NCBI RefSeq assembly: GCF_020421205.1
Contig: NZ_JAIZZH010000002.1
Coordinates: forward strand, 1,014,182 to 1,078,181
Origin: Hymenobacter pini
GTDB lineage: Bacteria; Bacteroidota; Bacteroidia; Cytophagales; Hymenobacteraceae
Reading direction: 5' to 3'
DNA: 64,000 nt
Within the stretch, counting starts at the first letter, position 1; every line of letters starts with the position of its first letter. Positions 1-8,503 of this stretch are shown here, piece after piece. Position numbers and translations under genes: made by a program. A model generated the notes under the pieces. The model saw only the letters and a list, made by a program, of their open reading frames with translations. It did no database searches and was not told the DNA's origin.

Positions 1-1
1 G

Positions 2-301
2 GGCCTTACGCAGCTCAAGTCAGGCTCGGTGTGGAACACCATGCCCTCGCACACGCACACCCGGCGTATGGAGGCCTACCTCTACTTCAACCTGCCCGAA
101 AACCAGCGCGTGCTGCACCTAATGGGTCAGCCCAACGAAACCCGCCCCCTGTGGGTGAGCAACGAGCAGGCCATCCTGTCGCCGCCGTGGTCTATCCACA
201 CGGGTTGCGGCACCTCGGCCTACGCCTTCATCTGGGGTATGGCCGGCGAAAACCTGGAATACACCGACATGGACGCCGTGGGCATCTTCGACCTGCGGTA
301 A
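2..301 (+). CDS. kduI: 5-dehydro-4-deoxy-D-glucuronate isomerase, C-terminal part
   Basis: Only the last 99 codons are present; the gene enters from the left edge in frame from base 2. KduI isomerises 5-keto-4-deoxyuronate to 3-deoxy-D-glycero-2,5-hexodiulosonate in the cytoplasm, a step in pectin and uronate breakdown. The visible part carries the family's cupin block: [12 protein letters not shown] (metal-binding histidines), the arginine-rich [22 protein letters not shown] and the near-invariant ending [14 protein letters not shown] followed by a terminal DLR. An internal GTG at 29 could be misread as a start, but the upstream residues (GLTQLKSGS) also match the family, so the true start lies outside the window. 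No other uronate gene is visible to the right. Confidence 0.93.
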   Translation, partial: GLTQLKSGSVWNTMPSHTHTRRMEAYLYFNLPENQRVLHLMGQPNETRPLWVSNEQAILSPPWSIHTGCGTSAYAFIWGMAGENLEYTDMDAVGIFDLR

Positions 302-316
302 CGACCGTTCTCATCT

Positions 317-413
317 GTCATTCCGAGCGCAGCCGAGGAATCTCCCGTGCTGATGTCAGGATTACTCCCACAACGTCCGCACGCGAGATTCCTCGGCTGC
401 GCTCAGAATGACG
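317..413. repeat. Dispersed palindromic repeat, copy 1
   Basis: Arms of 28 bases (317-344 and 386-413) are inverted copies with one mismatch, separated by 41 bases. The outer ends read GTCATTC and GAATGAC. The same end motif and GAGGAATCT core recur at 15484, 34332 and, more divergently, 24934 and 59384. It lies between convergent genes and could fold as a long hairpin in RNA. Confidence 0.8.
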
Positions 414-434
414 AATAGGATTGTTGTTGCTAGC

Positions 435-1712
435 CTACTTGCCGCGCACGTAGAACGGGATGTTCGCTACGGCCACGTTATCGTGCCCATCGTAGGTGTA
501 CACAAACAGGCGGTAGGCTCCTTCTTTGGTGGGAGCGGTGAGGGTAGTGCTGGCCCCGGCTTTGGCGGGCAGGCGGCCCGGAATGGCGGCGGGTCGGCTT
601 TCCCGGTCGCCGCCGCTTTTCAGGTCAGTGCTTTCGGGTAACAGTTCGTAGCGGTAGGTCAGTTGGTCCTTGTCGGGGTCCGATACGGCGGCGGCCACGG
701 GGTAGCGCTGACCGGGCAGCAGGTACACGTTGTCGGTGGCTTTTTTACCATCCAGGGTGAAGCCGGCCAGATGCGGGGCACGGTTGGCGGGCCACTTACC
801 GCTCCACAGGTACTGCATCACATCCACCACTTCCGACTCCTTACCATCCTCGGTGAAGATGCCGTACCAAGTGGGCGTGCGCTCCTGTTTCTGACCCCAC
901 AAAAACACGTACGTGCCCAGGCATTGGGTAGTGTCTTTCTGCACGGAGGCCTCGTAGCGGCTCTGGTACACAGCGGCTTTCTGGCTGCTGGTTTCCTCTA
1001 CCGAGGCTTTCCAGGGCGTTACGGGGCTTTCCCAGTGGCCGGTGGGGCCCCATTCGGCCACCACGTAGGGCCCGGCCCAGCCGGCAGTGCGCACCTGCTG
1101 CGGAATGGCCGCCAACCCGGCGTAGGTATTAATGCTGAGAATATCCACCGAGGAGCACCGCTGCTTGATGAAGGCCACTTCCGGCGGGTTGCAGCCAGCC
1201 AGCACGGTGCTGGTAGGGTGGTTGGGGTCTACCTCATGAATCATGCGGGCAATATGCTCCACGGCGTCCCACACCTTGGGGTTCTTATACTCCAGATTCA
1301 GCTCGTTGCCGATGCCCCAGAACAGCACAGCCGGGTCATCCTTATACTTGAGTACCTCCGCGCGGATTTTCTGGAGCTGGGTGGCCACGGCCTGGGGGTC
1401 GTCGTAGTTGAAGCCGTGCCGCTCCCGGGCTACATCCAGGCCCAGCATCACCGTCAGGCCATTTTTGCGGGCCTCCGCGAGGGTTTTATCAGCGCCATCG
1501 GTGCTCCAGGTACGGATGGAGTTGCCGCCGTAGGCTTTGATGCGCTCGGGGAACTGGCCACCGCCCGCTCCTTTAATGAAGTAGGGCTTGCCGGCGCGCA
1601 GTAGCTGGTAGCGCCCGCCGGTTTGCTTTACTTCTACTTTCACGGGGCCCGATTGGGCCTGCGCTGTGCCGCTAAGCACCACGCAGATCAGGAGCAACAA
1701 GCAGGTTTTCAT
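435..1712 (-). CDS. Secreted clan-A glycoside hydrolase (GH2/GH5-like TIM barrel)
   Basis: 425 residues. Residues 1-19 form a signal peptide (hydrophobic core ending AQA), so the enzyme is exported. The middle (about 25-305) reads as a TIM barrel of clan GH-A: an early GGNSIRTW strand, the acid/base motif GIGNELN with Glu137, and VVAEWGPTG with Glu220 as probable nucleophile. From about residue 310 there is a small beta-rich module (VSDPDKDQLTYRYELL) resembling an Ig-like or cadherin-like domain. It lacks the jelly-roll domains of a full GH2 enzyme. Substrate cannot be told from sequence; beta-glucan or beta-mannan hydrolysis is possible. It stands alone, convergent with kduI. Confidence 0.75.
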   Translation of the reverse strand: MKTCLLLLICVVLSGTAQAQSGPVKVEVKQTGGRYQLLRAGKPYFIKGAGGGQFPERIKAYGGNSIRTWSTDGADKTLAEARKNGLTVMLGLDVARERHGFNYDDPQAVATQLQKIRAEVLKYKDDPAVLFWGIGNELNLEYKNPKVWDAVEHIARMIHEVDPNHPTSTVLAGCNPPEVAFIKQRCSSVDILSINTYAGLAAIPQQVRTAGWAGPYVVAEWGPTGHWESPVTPWKASVEETSSQKAAVYQSRYEASVQKDTTQCLGTYVFLWGQKQERTPTWYGIFTEDGKESEVVDVMQYLWSGKWPANRAPHLAGFTLDGKKATDNVYLLPGQRYPVAAAVSDPDKDQLTYRYELLPESTDLKSGGDRESRPAAIPGRLPAKAGASTTLTAPTKEGAYRLFVYTYDGHDNVAVANIPFYVRGK

Positions 1713-2041
1713 TAGGTCAATGGGAATTTAGCGAGTTGGAAATAGCCGCCCGGCGTACCAGCAGAGCTGGTTGCGGGCATTTTTTTTCTGCAAGCTAATG
1801 AACCAGCAAATTCTGCGTGAACTGCTGCCCTTTCAGTTGGCTACCCTTTTGCACTACCCTTGAGCTTGACCCCGCTCCAAAGCCCTGCGCACTGCATCCG
1901 CCTCTGCTTCATTCCGGGAAAAGCAGAACTATTTTGAGAAAACCCATGGTGCAGGTTGCCTTTTACAGCCCCTACAACGCATCATTGCAAATAGGCCGCA
2001 TAATTGCTACGGGGTGTAGTTTCACTGCTTTACCTGCTGCC
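1713..2041. other. Intergenic region between divergent genes
   Basis: About 330 bases separate the glycosidase start from the RsbQ-like start. The hydrolase frame stays open back to 1817, but that extension is Pro/Cys/His-rich, unlike the family, and I read it as noncoding. A poly-T run is near 1781. I see no clear promoter motif, hairpin or RNA gene; it presumably carries both 5' regulatory regions. Confidence 0.5.
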
Positions 2042-2857
2042 ATGGTGTCTGCTATGAGTATTCTTCACCGCCATCATGTATCCTGCTATGGTTCAGGGGC
2101 CAGCCCACTGGTATTTGCTCACGGGTTCGGCACCGACCAACGCGTGTGGCAGTACGTGGCCCCGGCTTTTGCCAGCCGTCACCAGATTATCCTGTTTGAT
2201 TTGATGGGGGCCGGCCACTCCGATAGGGCCGCGTATGATTTCGCCCGCTACCAGACCCTCGATGGATACGCCGATGATCTGGTGAACCTGTTGCGGGCGC
2301 TGCAGCTACCGCCAGTGGTGTACGTGGGCCATTCGGTAAGCGGTATGATTGGCGTGCTGGCCGCTATTCGGGCCCCGGAGTTATTTGGGCGGCTGGTGCT
2401 GCTGGCCGCCTCGCCATGCTACATCAACGACGGCGACTACCCCGGGGGCTTTGACGAGCTGGAAATGGAGGAGCAGCTCAGCTTCCTCGAACATGATTAC
2501 CGGGCCTGGACGGACGCTATGGTACCGAACCTGGTAGGCGGTGATATGCGCGCCGACCTCGTGAACGAGGTACTGAACAGCTTTAGCCGCGTCGACCCGG
2601 CTATTGCCCGGCAGTTTGCCCGTGCCACCTTCCTCTCCGATTACCGGGCCGTACTGCCACAGCTGCTGGTACCGGCGCTGGTGGTGCAGTGCGCCCAGGA
2701 TTCCGTAGCGCCCCCGGAAGTGGGCCGTTACCTCCATGCCCACCTGCCGTACAGCACCTTGCACATCCTCAACACCACCGGCCACTACCCCCACCTGAAT
2801 GCGCCGGTAGCCACCATTGCCTCTCTGGAAAGCTACCTGCACCCGAAGGCCGCTTAA
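2042..2857 (+). CDS. RsbQ/KAI2-like alpha/beta hydrolase
   Basis: 271 residues from the ATG at 2042 (a second ATG at 2054 is equally possible). The whole length follows the RsbQ/KAI2/D14 family: FAHGFGTDQRVW (oxyanion loop), ILFDLMGAGHSD, YQTLDGYADDL, nucleophile elbow GHSVSG with Ser98, ASPCYIND, then QCAQDSVAPP (acid) and TTGHYPHL (catalytic His). In Bacillus subtilis RsbQ works with the PP2C phosphatase RsbP in energy-stress control of SigB; plant relatives bind karrikins or strigolactones. No RsbP-like gene is nearby, so the role here is inferred only from the family: a hydrolase with a small-ligand pocket, cytoplasmic (no signal peptide from this start). Confidence 0.85.
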   Translation: MVSAMSILHRHHVSCYGSGASPLVFAHGFGTDQRVWQYVAPAFASRHQIILFDLMGAGHSDRAAYDFARYQTLDGYADDLVNLLRALQLPPVVYVGHSVSGMIGVLAAIRAPELFGRLVLLAASPCYINDGDYPGGFDELEMEEQLSFLEHDYRAWTDAMVPNLVGGDMRADLVNEVLNSFSRVDPAIARQFARATFLSDYRAVLPQLLVPALVVQCAQDSVAPPEVGRYLHAHLPYSTLHILNTTGHYPHLNAPVATIASLESYLHPKAA

Positions 2858-2957
2858 CTGTGCCGCCCAGTAGCTTGCTGGCCGATGCCCGTATTTGGTA
2901 CATAACCACCGCTTTGTCCGTTACGTTAAAGAAGCTCCACCATTTACTTTGTCAATC

Positions 2958-3185
2958 ATGAGCATCTTTGGTTCTGATAGCCCAAGCGGTACGATGGGCG
3001 GCTTACTCTCTGGTCTGTTTAAAGGCTGGGGCGGCCAGCGCACCTCCACCGATACTGTACGCCCCAAGGGGGGCTTTAACCGCAAACTAGTGGGCGGCGC
3101 TTTACTGGCCGCTGGTGCCGCTTACCTCTACAACCGTAACAGGAACCGGAGCATCAGCACTCCCAGCTTCACCGGTAACGAGTAA
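2958..3185 (+). CDS. Small membrane-anchored unknown protein
   Basis: 75 residues from ATG 2958. The start follows a 100-base gap after the hydrolase; upstream in-frame codons look noncoding. The N-terminal third is Gly/Ser-rich (GGLLSGLFKGWGG), followed by one short hydrophobic segment (LVGGALLAAGAAYLY, about 45-59) and a basic NRNRNRS tail, as in a single-pass inner-membrane peptide. I do not recognise a family. A good rho-independent terminator follows, which supports a real transcript. Confidence 0.6.
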   Translation: MSIFGSDSPSGTMGGLLSGLFKGWGGQRTSTDTVRPKGGFNRKLVGGALLAAGAAYLYNRNRNRSISTPSFTGNE

Positions 3186-3205
3186 GCAACCGCGCCTTAT
3201 ATACG

Positions 3206-3240
3206 AAAGCCCCACGCCTACCTCAGGCGCGGGGCTTTTT
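3206..3240 (+). terminator. Rho-independent terminator
   Basis: A GC-rich stem (AGCCCC.CGCCT paired with AGGCG.GGGGCT) followed by five T residues, 20 bases after the stop of the small membrane protein. Confidence 0.8.
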
Positions 3241-3310
3241 ATTGTTCCCGATATCGTAGACGTCCAGCTTGTCGGCTACAGGAGTACAATAACAGAGTGA
3301 AGCATCTAAA

Positions 3311-3372
3311 TGCCTGAACCGCAAACCGGGTCAACCAGAGTGTACTGGTTGGCCCGGTTTGCGGTTCAGGCA
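3311..3372. repeat. Long perfect-arm hairpin between convergent genes
   Basis: Inverted arms beginning TGCCTGAACCGCAAACCGGG and ending in its complement, about 20 paired bases or more, with a short loop. No T-run follows on either strand, so it may be a bidirectional 3'-end structure rather than a classical terminator. Confidence 0.6.
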
Positions 3373-3399
3373 GTAATACTGCCGACGTATTCAGGTAGG

Positions 3400-4413
3400 C
3401 TAGTACGTAGCGGCCGGCACTACTGCGTCTTTCGGGGTAGACTGGCGGCCACCGAAGGCGGCGGCAGCAGCGCCCAGCACCAACCCAAAGAAGGCGAAAA
3501 TGGCAGCTTTCGACAGGCCAGCGGCGGCTTTGTCACCGGCTTCGCGGGCTTTTACTTCGGCTTGCTGCTTGGCTTCCTGGAATTTCACTTGGGCCTGCTT
3601 GGCCGTGGTAATCCAGTTGTCCACAATCTGCTCCGACTCGGCGCGGCTCTTGCCGGTGCGGCGCATTACCACGTTCACGGCGGCGTCCCGGTCGGCGGCG
3701 TTGCCGATGTTTTCGGCCTTGCTGGTCAGGCGGTCAATTACATCGTCCAGGTTATCGTCGGCTTCCTGGGGGGTGGCGGCGCTTTGCTTGGCTTCAGCCT
3801 TGGCGTCGCGGCCGGCGGCGCGGGCTTCCCGCTCCAGGTTTTCGGGCTGCAGTTCCTCCTTACCGGTCTGGCGAAGCAGCAGGCGGGCTTCCCGCTTCAG
3901 GTCCGATACATCGATGCCACGCTCTTTCAGCTCGCCCTTGATGGCCTCGCCGGCTTCGGGAGCTACGGCAGCCACGCCCCGGCCCGCTACCGACAAAGCC
4001 CGGCCCGCTACGCCCGTTGCTCCGCTAATGATGCGGCCCGCGGCAGTACTCAGCATATAAAACGTGAGAAGCGTAACCAGGGCCCAGGTTACCAAGCCGT
4101 GCAGCATGCCATCGGTACGGCGGGGAAGGCCAGCCAGGCGGCCGGCTACCAGCCCGCCCAGGTAGAGAGCTGCCAAGGTGCTCAGGCCCCACCAAACGGC
4201 GGCCCCGGTGCCGAAGCCGCTCATGGGGTTTTGCTCCTCCAGTGGGTCAACGGAACTCAGGCCAATGCCCAGACCCAGCAGGCCCAGCGTTAGTTGCGTA
4301 ACCAGTGCCAATAGAGCTCCGGCTATTACCGCCCCCCAGGAAATGCGCTTTAGCACAGGGGTGGCGGATACCGCCAGCGGTGCGTTGGTAGTGGTTGCGG
4401 AAAAGGTGTTCAT
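3400..4413 (-). CDS. Polytopic membrane protein with long helical cytoplasmic insert
   Basis: 337 residues from ATG 4413; an upstream in-frame start at 4449 adds an unlikely 12 residues. Residues about 20-50, 70-95 and 103-130 are hydrophobic helices (the first, WGAVIAGALLALV, is typical of this group). Residues about 140-300 are charged and Ala/Glu/Lys-rich, probably amphipathic helices or coiled coil (DLKREARLLLRQTG, KFQEAKQQAEVKAREAG). One last membrane helix (FAFFGLVLGAAAAAFGG) lies near residue 315. The arrangement, two membrane parts joined by a 160-residue helical stalk, recalls proteins loosely annotated as PhnA-like in Hymenobacter; I cannot assign a function. Confidence 0.65.
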   Translation of the reverse strand: MNTFSATTTNAPLAVSATPVLKRISWGAVIAGALLALVTQLTLGLLGLGIGLSSVDPLEEQNPMSGFGTGAAVWWGLSTLAALYLGGLVAGRLAGLPRRTDGMLHGLVTWALVTLLTFYMLSTAAGRIISGATGVAGRALSVAGRGVAAVAPEAGEAIKGELKERGIDVSDLKREARLLLRQTGKEELQPENLEREARAAGRDAKAEAKQSAATPQEADDNLDDVIDRLTSKAENIGNAADRDAAVNVVMRRTGKSRAESEQIVDNWITTAKQAQVKFQEAKQQAEVKAREAGDKAAAGLSKAAIFAFFGLVLGAAAAAFGGRQSTPKDAVVPAATY

Positions 4414-4602
4414 GTGAGGGTTGGTTGGGTAAAGAACTACCTGGCTCAACGGCCAAGCTCAACAGTAACCTCAAATACCTTATATCCCCTATAAAAGATA
4501 CAAGCACTGCCAAAACCTGTACACTCCTGCCCTGCCACCGCCAACACGTACCGCTGCCGGCAATACGCAAACATGGGGCACGTTTTCCTTGCCCATTTAC
4601 CA

Positions 4603-4637
4603 GCAAAAAGCGCCGCCCGGACTACTCCGGGCGGCGC
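4603..4637 (-). terminator. Terminator of the VOC gene
   Basis: On the minus strand an 11-base GC stem (GCGCCGCCCGG and complement) is followed by TTTTT, 40 bases past the VOC stop codon. Confidence 0.75.
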
Positions 4638-4676
4638 ACTTCGATTACGCAACTTTAGATGATCAAGCAGCGGCTG

Positions 4677-5093
4677 TTACGCCGGTTCCCACAGCTCCAC
4701 CTTGTTGCCATCGGCGTCCAGAATGTGCACAAACTTGCCGTAGTCGTAGCTGGCAATATCATCCAGCACCGTTACGCCGTTGGCTTTTAGCTGCGCCACC
4801 AGCCCTTCAATATTCTGTACCCGGTAGTTAATCATGAAGCCTTTGGTGGAAGGCGCGAAATAGTCGCTGCCGGTTTGGAACGGGCTCCATTGCAGCGAGT
4901 TTACCTCCTCCGGTTTGTCCACACTCCGGGATTCAAACGTCGAGCCCCAGTCGTTGACCTCTAATCCTAGGTTTTTGGCGTACCACTCCCGCGTTTCCTT
5001 CGGGTTGCCGGAGAAGAAGAAAATGCCGCCAATGCCTGTCACTTTGGGGGTGGCAGAAGGTTGGTTTTGGGTTTCGTTTTGTGGCTCGTCCAT
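4677..5093 (-). CDS. VOC (glyoxalase/bleomycin-resistance fold) protein
   Basis: 138 residues, one pair of beta-alpha-beta-beta-beta units. The first unit has GIGGIFFFSGNPKETREWYAKNLG, the second YRVQNIEGLVAQLKANGV and ends GKFVHILDADGNKVELWEP, the standard pattern in which the last Glu is a metal ligand. Such small cytoplasmic proteins range from lactoylglutathione lyases to dioxygenases, so a substrate cannot be named. The 20 residues before the fold are polar and disordered. It has its own terminator and is probably transcribed alone. Confidence 0.85.
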   Translation of the reverse strand: MDEPQNETQNQPSATPKVTGIGGIFFFSGNPKETREWYAKNLGLEVNDWGSTFESRSVDKPEEVNSLQWSPFQTGSDYFAPSTKGFMINYRVQNIEGLVAQLKANGVTVLDDIASYDYGKFVHILDADGNKVELWEPA

Positions 5094-5154
5094 TTTCTAA
5101 TTTTTGATCTTGCTCTATATTTAAATATTACGCTAGTCAGAGGGAAAGGATGAA

Positions 5155-5640
5155 TTAGGTTTCATGCTCATATACCTGTACAACCTTTCCGTTCTTGAAG
5201 TACACATCTATGGCATCAGGATCTAAATCCGCACCAAGCGTTGGTTTATCGCCAATGTAGTATTGCCAACAATCCAAACCGTCTTTAGTCCATTCAAGTC
5301 GTCGTTCATCACCCAATAGCTCACTAACTTCCTCCTTCGTCTTTCCTATCAACATTTTACTTTCTATCATATCAGTTGTCATTTCATATCTTTTTTCTGG
5401 ATTTTTCAACCATCCCCTGCTATCAAAACCATATTTATAATAATAAACCGAGGAAAAAAGACATAAATACAAAACAACAAAAAACACTACAGGAGAAGTG
5501 CAAATAACCATAAAAATGGAAAACGCATTTTTATGAATACTATTATTATTAGGTATCTTACTTACTAACCAGCGCCAAACAAAAAACGAAAGTACACTTA
5601 GTACCAGCGTTGCGAATACAGTAAATACAATAAGATCCAT
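5155..5640 (-). CDS. A+T-rich membrane protein with SmpA/OmlA-like tail
   Basis: 161 residues. Two hydrophobic helices (about 3-27 and 41-68) are followed by a soluble tail. The tail (SKMLIGKTKEEVSELLGD, then WQYYIGD and IDVYFKNGKVVQVYEH) resembles the small repeat of the SmpA/OmlA (BamE-like) fold, where a helix with GKTKEEV is followed by beta strands. The match is by eye only. The gene is much richer in A+T than its neighbours and lies 14 bases downstream of the GH92 gene on the same strand, so it may be read through from it while being of foreign origin. Confidence 0.6.
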   Translation of the reverse strand: MDLIVFTVFATLVLSVLSFFVWRWLVSKIPNNNSIHKNAFSIFMVICTSPVVFFVVLYLCLFSSVYYYKYGFDSRGWLKNPEKRYEMTTDMIESKMLIGKTKEEVSELLGDERRLEWTKDGLDCWQYYIGDKPTLGADLDPDAIDVYFKNGKVVQVYEHET

Positions 5641-5654
5641 CTGCTTTTGAATTA

Positions 5655-7955
5655 TTAGTGGTTTCCCGTCATCGTAAACACCAACTCCCCGCCCTTCACC
5701 ACATCGGCATACTGTAGAAACGGGCGGGTGAGTTTCTGGCCGTTGAGGCGGGCTTCCTTTACGTAGACGTTTTTGTCGCTCTGATTTTTGACGGTGATGC
5801 GGAAGGTATTGCCATTTTCCAAGTTAATGGTGGCGCCGTATACAGCGGGGCTGCCGAGGGCGTACTCCGGGGAGCCGGGGGCCACGGGGTAGAAGCCTAG
5901 GGCCGAGAAGATGTACCAGGCCGACATCTGCCCGCAGTCGTCGTTGCCGCCGAGGCCGTCGGGGGTGGGGCGGTACATCTTGGGCAGAATCATCCGGACG
6001 CGGGCCTGGGTTTTGTAAGGCTGACTGGTCCAGTTGTAGAGGTAGGCCACGTGGTGGGCGGGCTCGTTGCCGTGCACGTAGTTGCCGATGATACCGTCGC
6101 GGGTGATGTCCTCGGTTTCGGCGAAGAACTTATCCGGCAGGTGCATCGTGAACAACGAATCCAGGTGGGGCAGAAACTTCTTTTCGCCGCCCATTTTGGC
6201 AATGAGGGCGGCGGGGTCCTGGGGCACGTAGAGGCTGTAGTTCCAGGCGTTGCCCTCGATGAAGCCCTGGTCGTGGGTGCTCAGCACGTCGAAGCGGGGG
6301 CGGAACGAGCCGTCGGCGAGGCGGGGGCGCATGAAGTTGATGCGGCTGTCGTACACGTTCTGCCAGTTCTGGGCGCGCTTGCTGAACTCGGCTTCGATGT
6401 CCGACTTGCCCAGCTTCTTGGCCAGTTGGGCAATGCACCAGTCGTCGTAGGCGTATTCCAGGGTTTTAGATACCGAAGAGCCGCTTTTGTCCTCGGGCAC
6501 GTAGCCGAGCTGCTCGTAGTAGCTGATGCCGTCGAAGCGCGGCTGGTGGGCGGTGGCTACGCAAGCATCAAGGGCGCGCTGGGCCTGGTCGGCGGGCACC
6601 ACGCCTTTCAGCACGGCATCCACTACCACCGGCACCGAGTGGTAGCCAATCATGCACCAGTTTTCGTTGGCGTAGTGGCTCCAGATGGGCAGCATGTGCA
6701 GGGTGCTCTGGTCGTAGTGGGCCAGCATGCTCTGCACCATATCGGCGTTGCGCCGGGGCTGCAACAGGTTGTAGAGCGGGTGCAGGGCGCGGTAGGTGTC
6801 CCAGAGCGAGAAGGTGGTGTAGTTGGTGAAGCCCTCGGCCCGGTGAATGTTCTGGTCGAGGCCCCGGTACTGCCCGTCCACGTCCATGTAGGTGGTGGGG
6901 CTGAGGGCGGCGTGGTACATGGCCGTGTAGAAGTTCTCCTTGTCGGCCCGCTTCGGCGACTCAATTACCACTTTGCCTAGCTCCTGCTGCCACTGCGCCT
7001 GCCCGGCCCGCTTCACCGCCTCAAAATCCCAGCCCGGAATTTCGGCTCGCATGTTGCGCAGCGCCCCCTCGGTGCTCACCCCCGACAAGGCCATTTTCAC
7101 CTTCACCTTCTCCCCCGCCATGGTCTTGAAATCGAAGAACAGGCGCAGCTGCTCGCCGGCCAGCTCGGGGAAGTTCTTGCTTTGGTCGAAGCGGCCCCAG
7201 AAGCCCCGGTACACCTGTTTCTTGGAGAGGTTGCGGCTGCCGTAGCTCACGAAGGGCTTCGAGAACGACATGGCGAAGTACTGGGTGCGGGTGCGGGCCC
7301 AGCCGTTGGTTTGGCGGTAGCCGGTTACCAGCGTGTCGTTTTCCACCCGCACAAACGTCCACACGTTTTTATCGGGGTAGTTGTAGATGCCGGCCGTGAG
7401 GTCGAGGATAATATGCGCCTGCTCCGACTGCGGAAACGTGTACTGGTGCATGCCCACCCGGTTGGAGGCCGTCAGCTCGGCCAGAATGTTGTGGTCGTCG
7501 AGTTTGACGCGGTAGTAGGCGGGCTCGGCCACCTCGTTTTGGTGCGAGAAGCGGGAGCGGAAACCCCGCTCGGGTTGGTCGGCGGTGCCGGGGTTAAGCT
7601 GGAGCGGACCGGTGGTGGGCATCACCAGAAAGTCGCCCAAATCGGAGTGGCCGGTGCCGCTGAAGTGGGTGTGCGAGAAGCCCACGATGGTTTTATCGGC
7701 GTACTGGTAGCCGGCGCAGTACTCGTACACGCGGGGGTTGTACTTCCCGTTCAGCTCGTAGCCGATGGTGTCGGTATCGGGCGAGAGCTGCACCATACCG
7801 AAGGGCACCGTAGCCCCCGGGTAGGTGTGCCCCATCCGAGCCGTGCCCACCAGCGGCTTGGCATACTGCACCAGGTTTTCGGTGGTTTTGGCTTTCTGGG
7901 CGAAGGTGGGAACGGCTGCCAGCAGCAGAGCGGCAAGGAAGGAAAGGCGGGGCAT
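5655..7955 (-). CDS. GH92 family alpha-mannosidase, secreted
   Basis: 766 residues from ATG 7955, chosen because a classic signal peptide (MPRLSFLAALLLAAVPTFAQ) begins there; an in-frame start at 8027 adds 24 residues ahead of it. GH92 enzymes are Ca-dependent exo-alpha-mannosidases that trim N-glycans or yeast mannan in the periplasm or at the surface. Family blocks are visible: VGTARMGHTYPGATVPFGMVQ near the N-terminus, GFSHTHFSGTGHSDLGD, SLWDTYRALHPL, GNEPAHHVAYLYN and the signature GGNDDCGQMSAWYIFSALGF with PVAPGSPEY. Length is normal. It is not in a visible polysaccharide locus: no SusC/SusD pair or other glycosidase adjoins it. Confidence 0.95.
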   Translation of the reverse strand: MPRLSFLAALLLAAVPTFAQKAKTTENLVQYAKPLVGTARMGHTYPGATVPFGMVQLSPDTDTIGYELNGKYNPRVYEYCAGYQYADKTIVGFSHTHFSGTGHSDLGDFLVMPTTGPLQLNPGTADQPERGFRSRFSHQNEVAEPAYYRVKLDDHNILAELTASNRVGMHQYTFPQSEQAHIILDLTAGIYNYPDKNVWTFVRVENDTLVTGYRQTNGWARTRTQYFAMSFSKPFVSYGSRNLSKKQVYRGFWGRFDQSKNFPELAGEQLRLFFDFKTMAGEKVKVKMALSGVSTEGALRNMRAEIPGWDFEAVKRAGQAQWQQELGKVVIESPKRADKENFYTAMYHAALSPTTYMDVDGQYRGLDQNIHRAEGFTNYTTFSLWDTYRALHPLYNLLQPRRNADMVQSMLAHYDQSTLHMLPIWSHYANENWCMIGYHSVPVVVDAVLKGVVPADQAQRALDACVATAHQPRFDGISYYEQLGYVPEDKSGSSVSKTLEYAYDDWCIAQLAKKLGKSDIEAEFSKRAQNWQNVYDSRINFMRPRLADGSFRPRFDVLSTHDQGFIEGNAWNYSLYVPQDPAALIAKMGGEKKFLPHLDSLFTMHLPDKFFAETEDITRDGIIGNYVHGNEPAHHVAYLYNWTSQPYKTQARVRMILPKMYRPTPDGLGGNDDCGQMSAWYIFSALGFYPVAPGSPEYALGSPAVYGATINLENGNTFRITVKNQSDKNVYVKEARLNGQKLTRPFLQYADVVKGGELVFTMTGNH

Positions 7956-7994
7956 CAGCTTCAGGAGGTGGCGTTGAAGCTGGTAAGGTAGGAA
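7956..7994 (-). repeat. Leader sequence shared with the NTF2-like gene
   Basis: The bases immediately upstream of the GH92 ATG match those immediately upstream of the ATG at 9491, with about 30 of 37 identical (core AACGCCACCT). Listed as one member of a direct repeat. Confidence 0.6.
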
Positions 7995-8019
7995 ACAGAA
8001 ATAAGCCGCTGATAAAATG

Positions 8020-8400
8020 CTACTCAATCACTTTGAAAGGTGGATGCCCCATTTCCTGATACAGCAACTCCCGAAACTTTCGGAAACGCATACTGACCAG
8101 CAGTTCAATTATCCCATCCTCCCGCAATCTTACGTGTATCCATAGCGGAAACCGGTCATTTGCCCCGGTAAATAATTCTATTACCTCATCACTACTAAAT
8201 ATTCGATTTTCGAAATCCTTATTTCGAAAAACCGTCAAGCGCATTAAATCATCAAATGAATTGCAGTGCTTACCTGGCTCTTGCTCAGGTTTTACAATAA
8301 ATTTAACTCGCTCATAAGATATTTGAGCGTCAGCTATACGCTCTACTACTTTCCGGAGATTATTCGCAAACTCCTTCTGGTGAACAGTATATTTTGACAT
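8020..8400 (-). CDS. Unknown A+T-rich protein
   Basis: 126 residues from ATG 8400; ATG 8415 adds five residues and cannot be excluded. The protein is soluble, with an N-terminal helix (EFANNLRKVVERIADA) and then alternating strands with a charged RMRFRKFRELLYQEM-like C-terminal helix. I do not recognise a family. Its size, low G+C and solitary position resemble orphan immunity proteins of polymorphic toxin loci, but no toxin is present and this is only a resemblance. The stop lies 65 bases before the GH92 start on the same strand. Confidence 0.6.
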   Translation of the reverse strand: MSKYTVHQKEFANNLRKVVERIADAQISYERVKFIVKPEQEPGKHCNSFDDLMRLTVFRNKDFENRIFSSDEVIELFTGANDRFPLWIHVRLREDGIIELLVSMRFRKFRELLYQEMGHPPFKVIE

Positions 8401-8503
8401 ACGTGTTACACTCATTGCTTACAAGCAACGCTCTTTACCGACGCTGCCTTGAAAGAATGAAGGCATGGGCTTTATACAGAAGCAACCTAGCAGAAGCCCA
8501 AAT

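Noticed and set aside
663..1604. Long open frame on the plus strand opposite the glycosidase
   Set aside because: Its Gly/Val/His-rich composition is the usual mirror of a high-G+C gene; the minus-strand protein has a signal peptide and catalytic motifs.
1817..2041. Upstream extension of the RsbQ-like gene
   Set aside because: The extra residues are Pro/Cys/His-rich and have no match to the family start.
6051..6980. 309-codon plus-strand frame inside GH92
   Set aside because: Shadow of the GH92 gene, which has all its family blocks on the minus strand.
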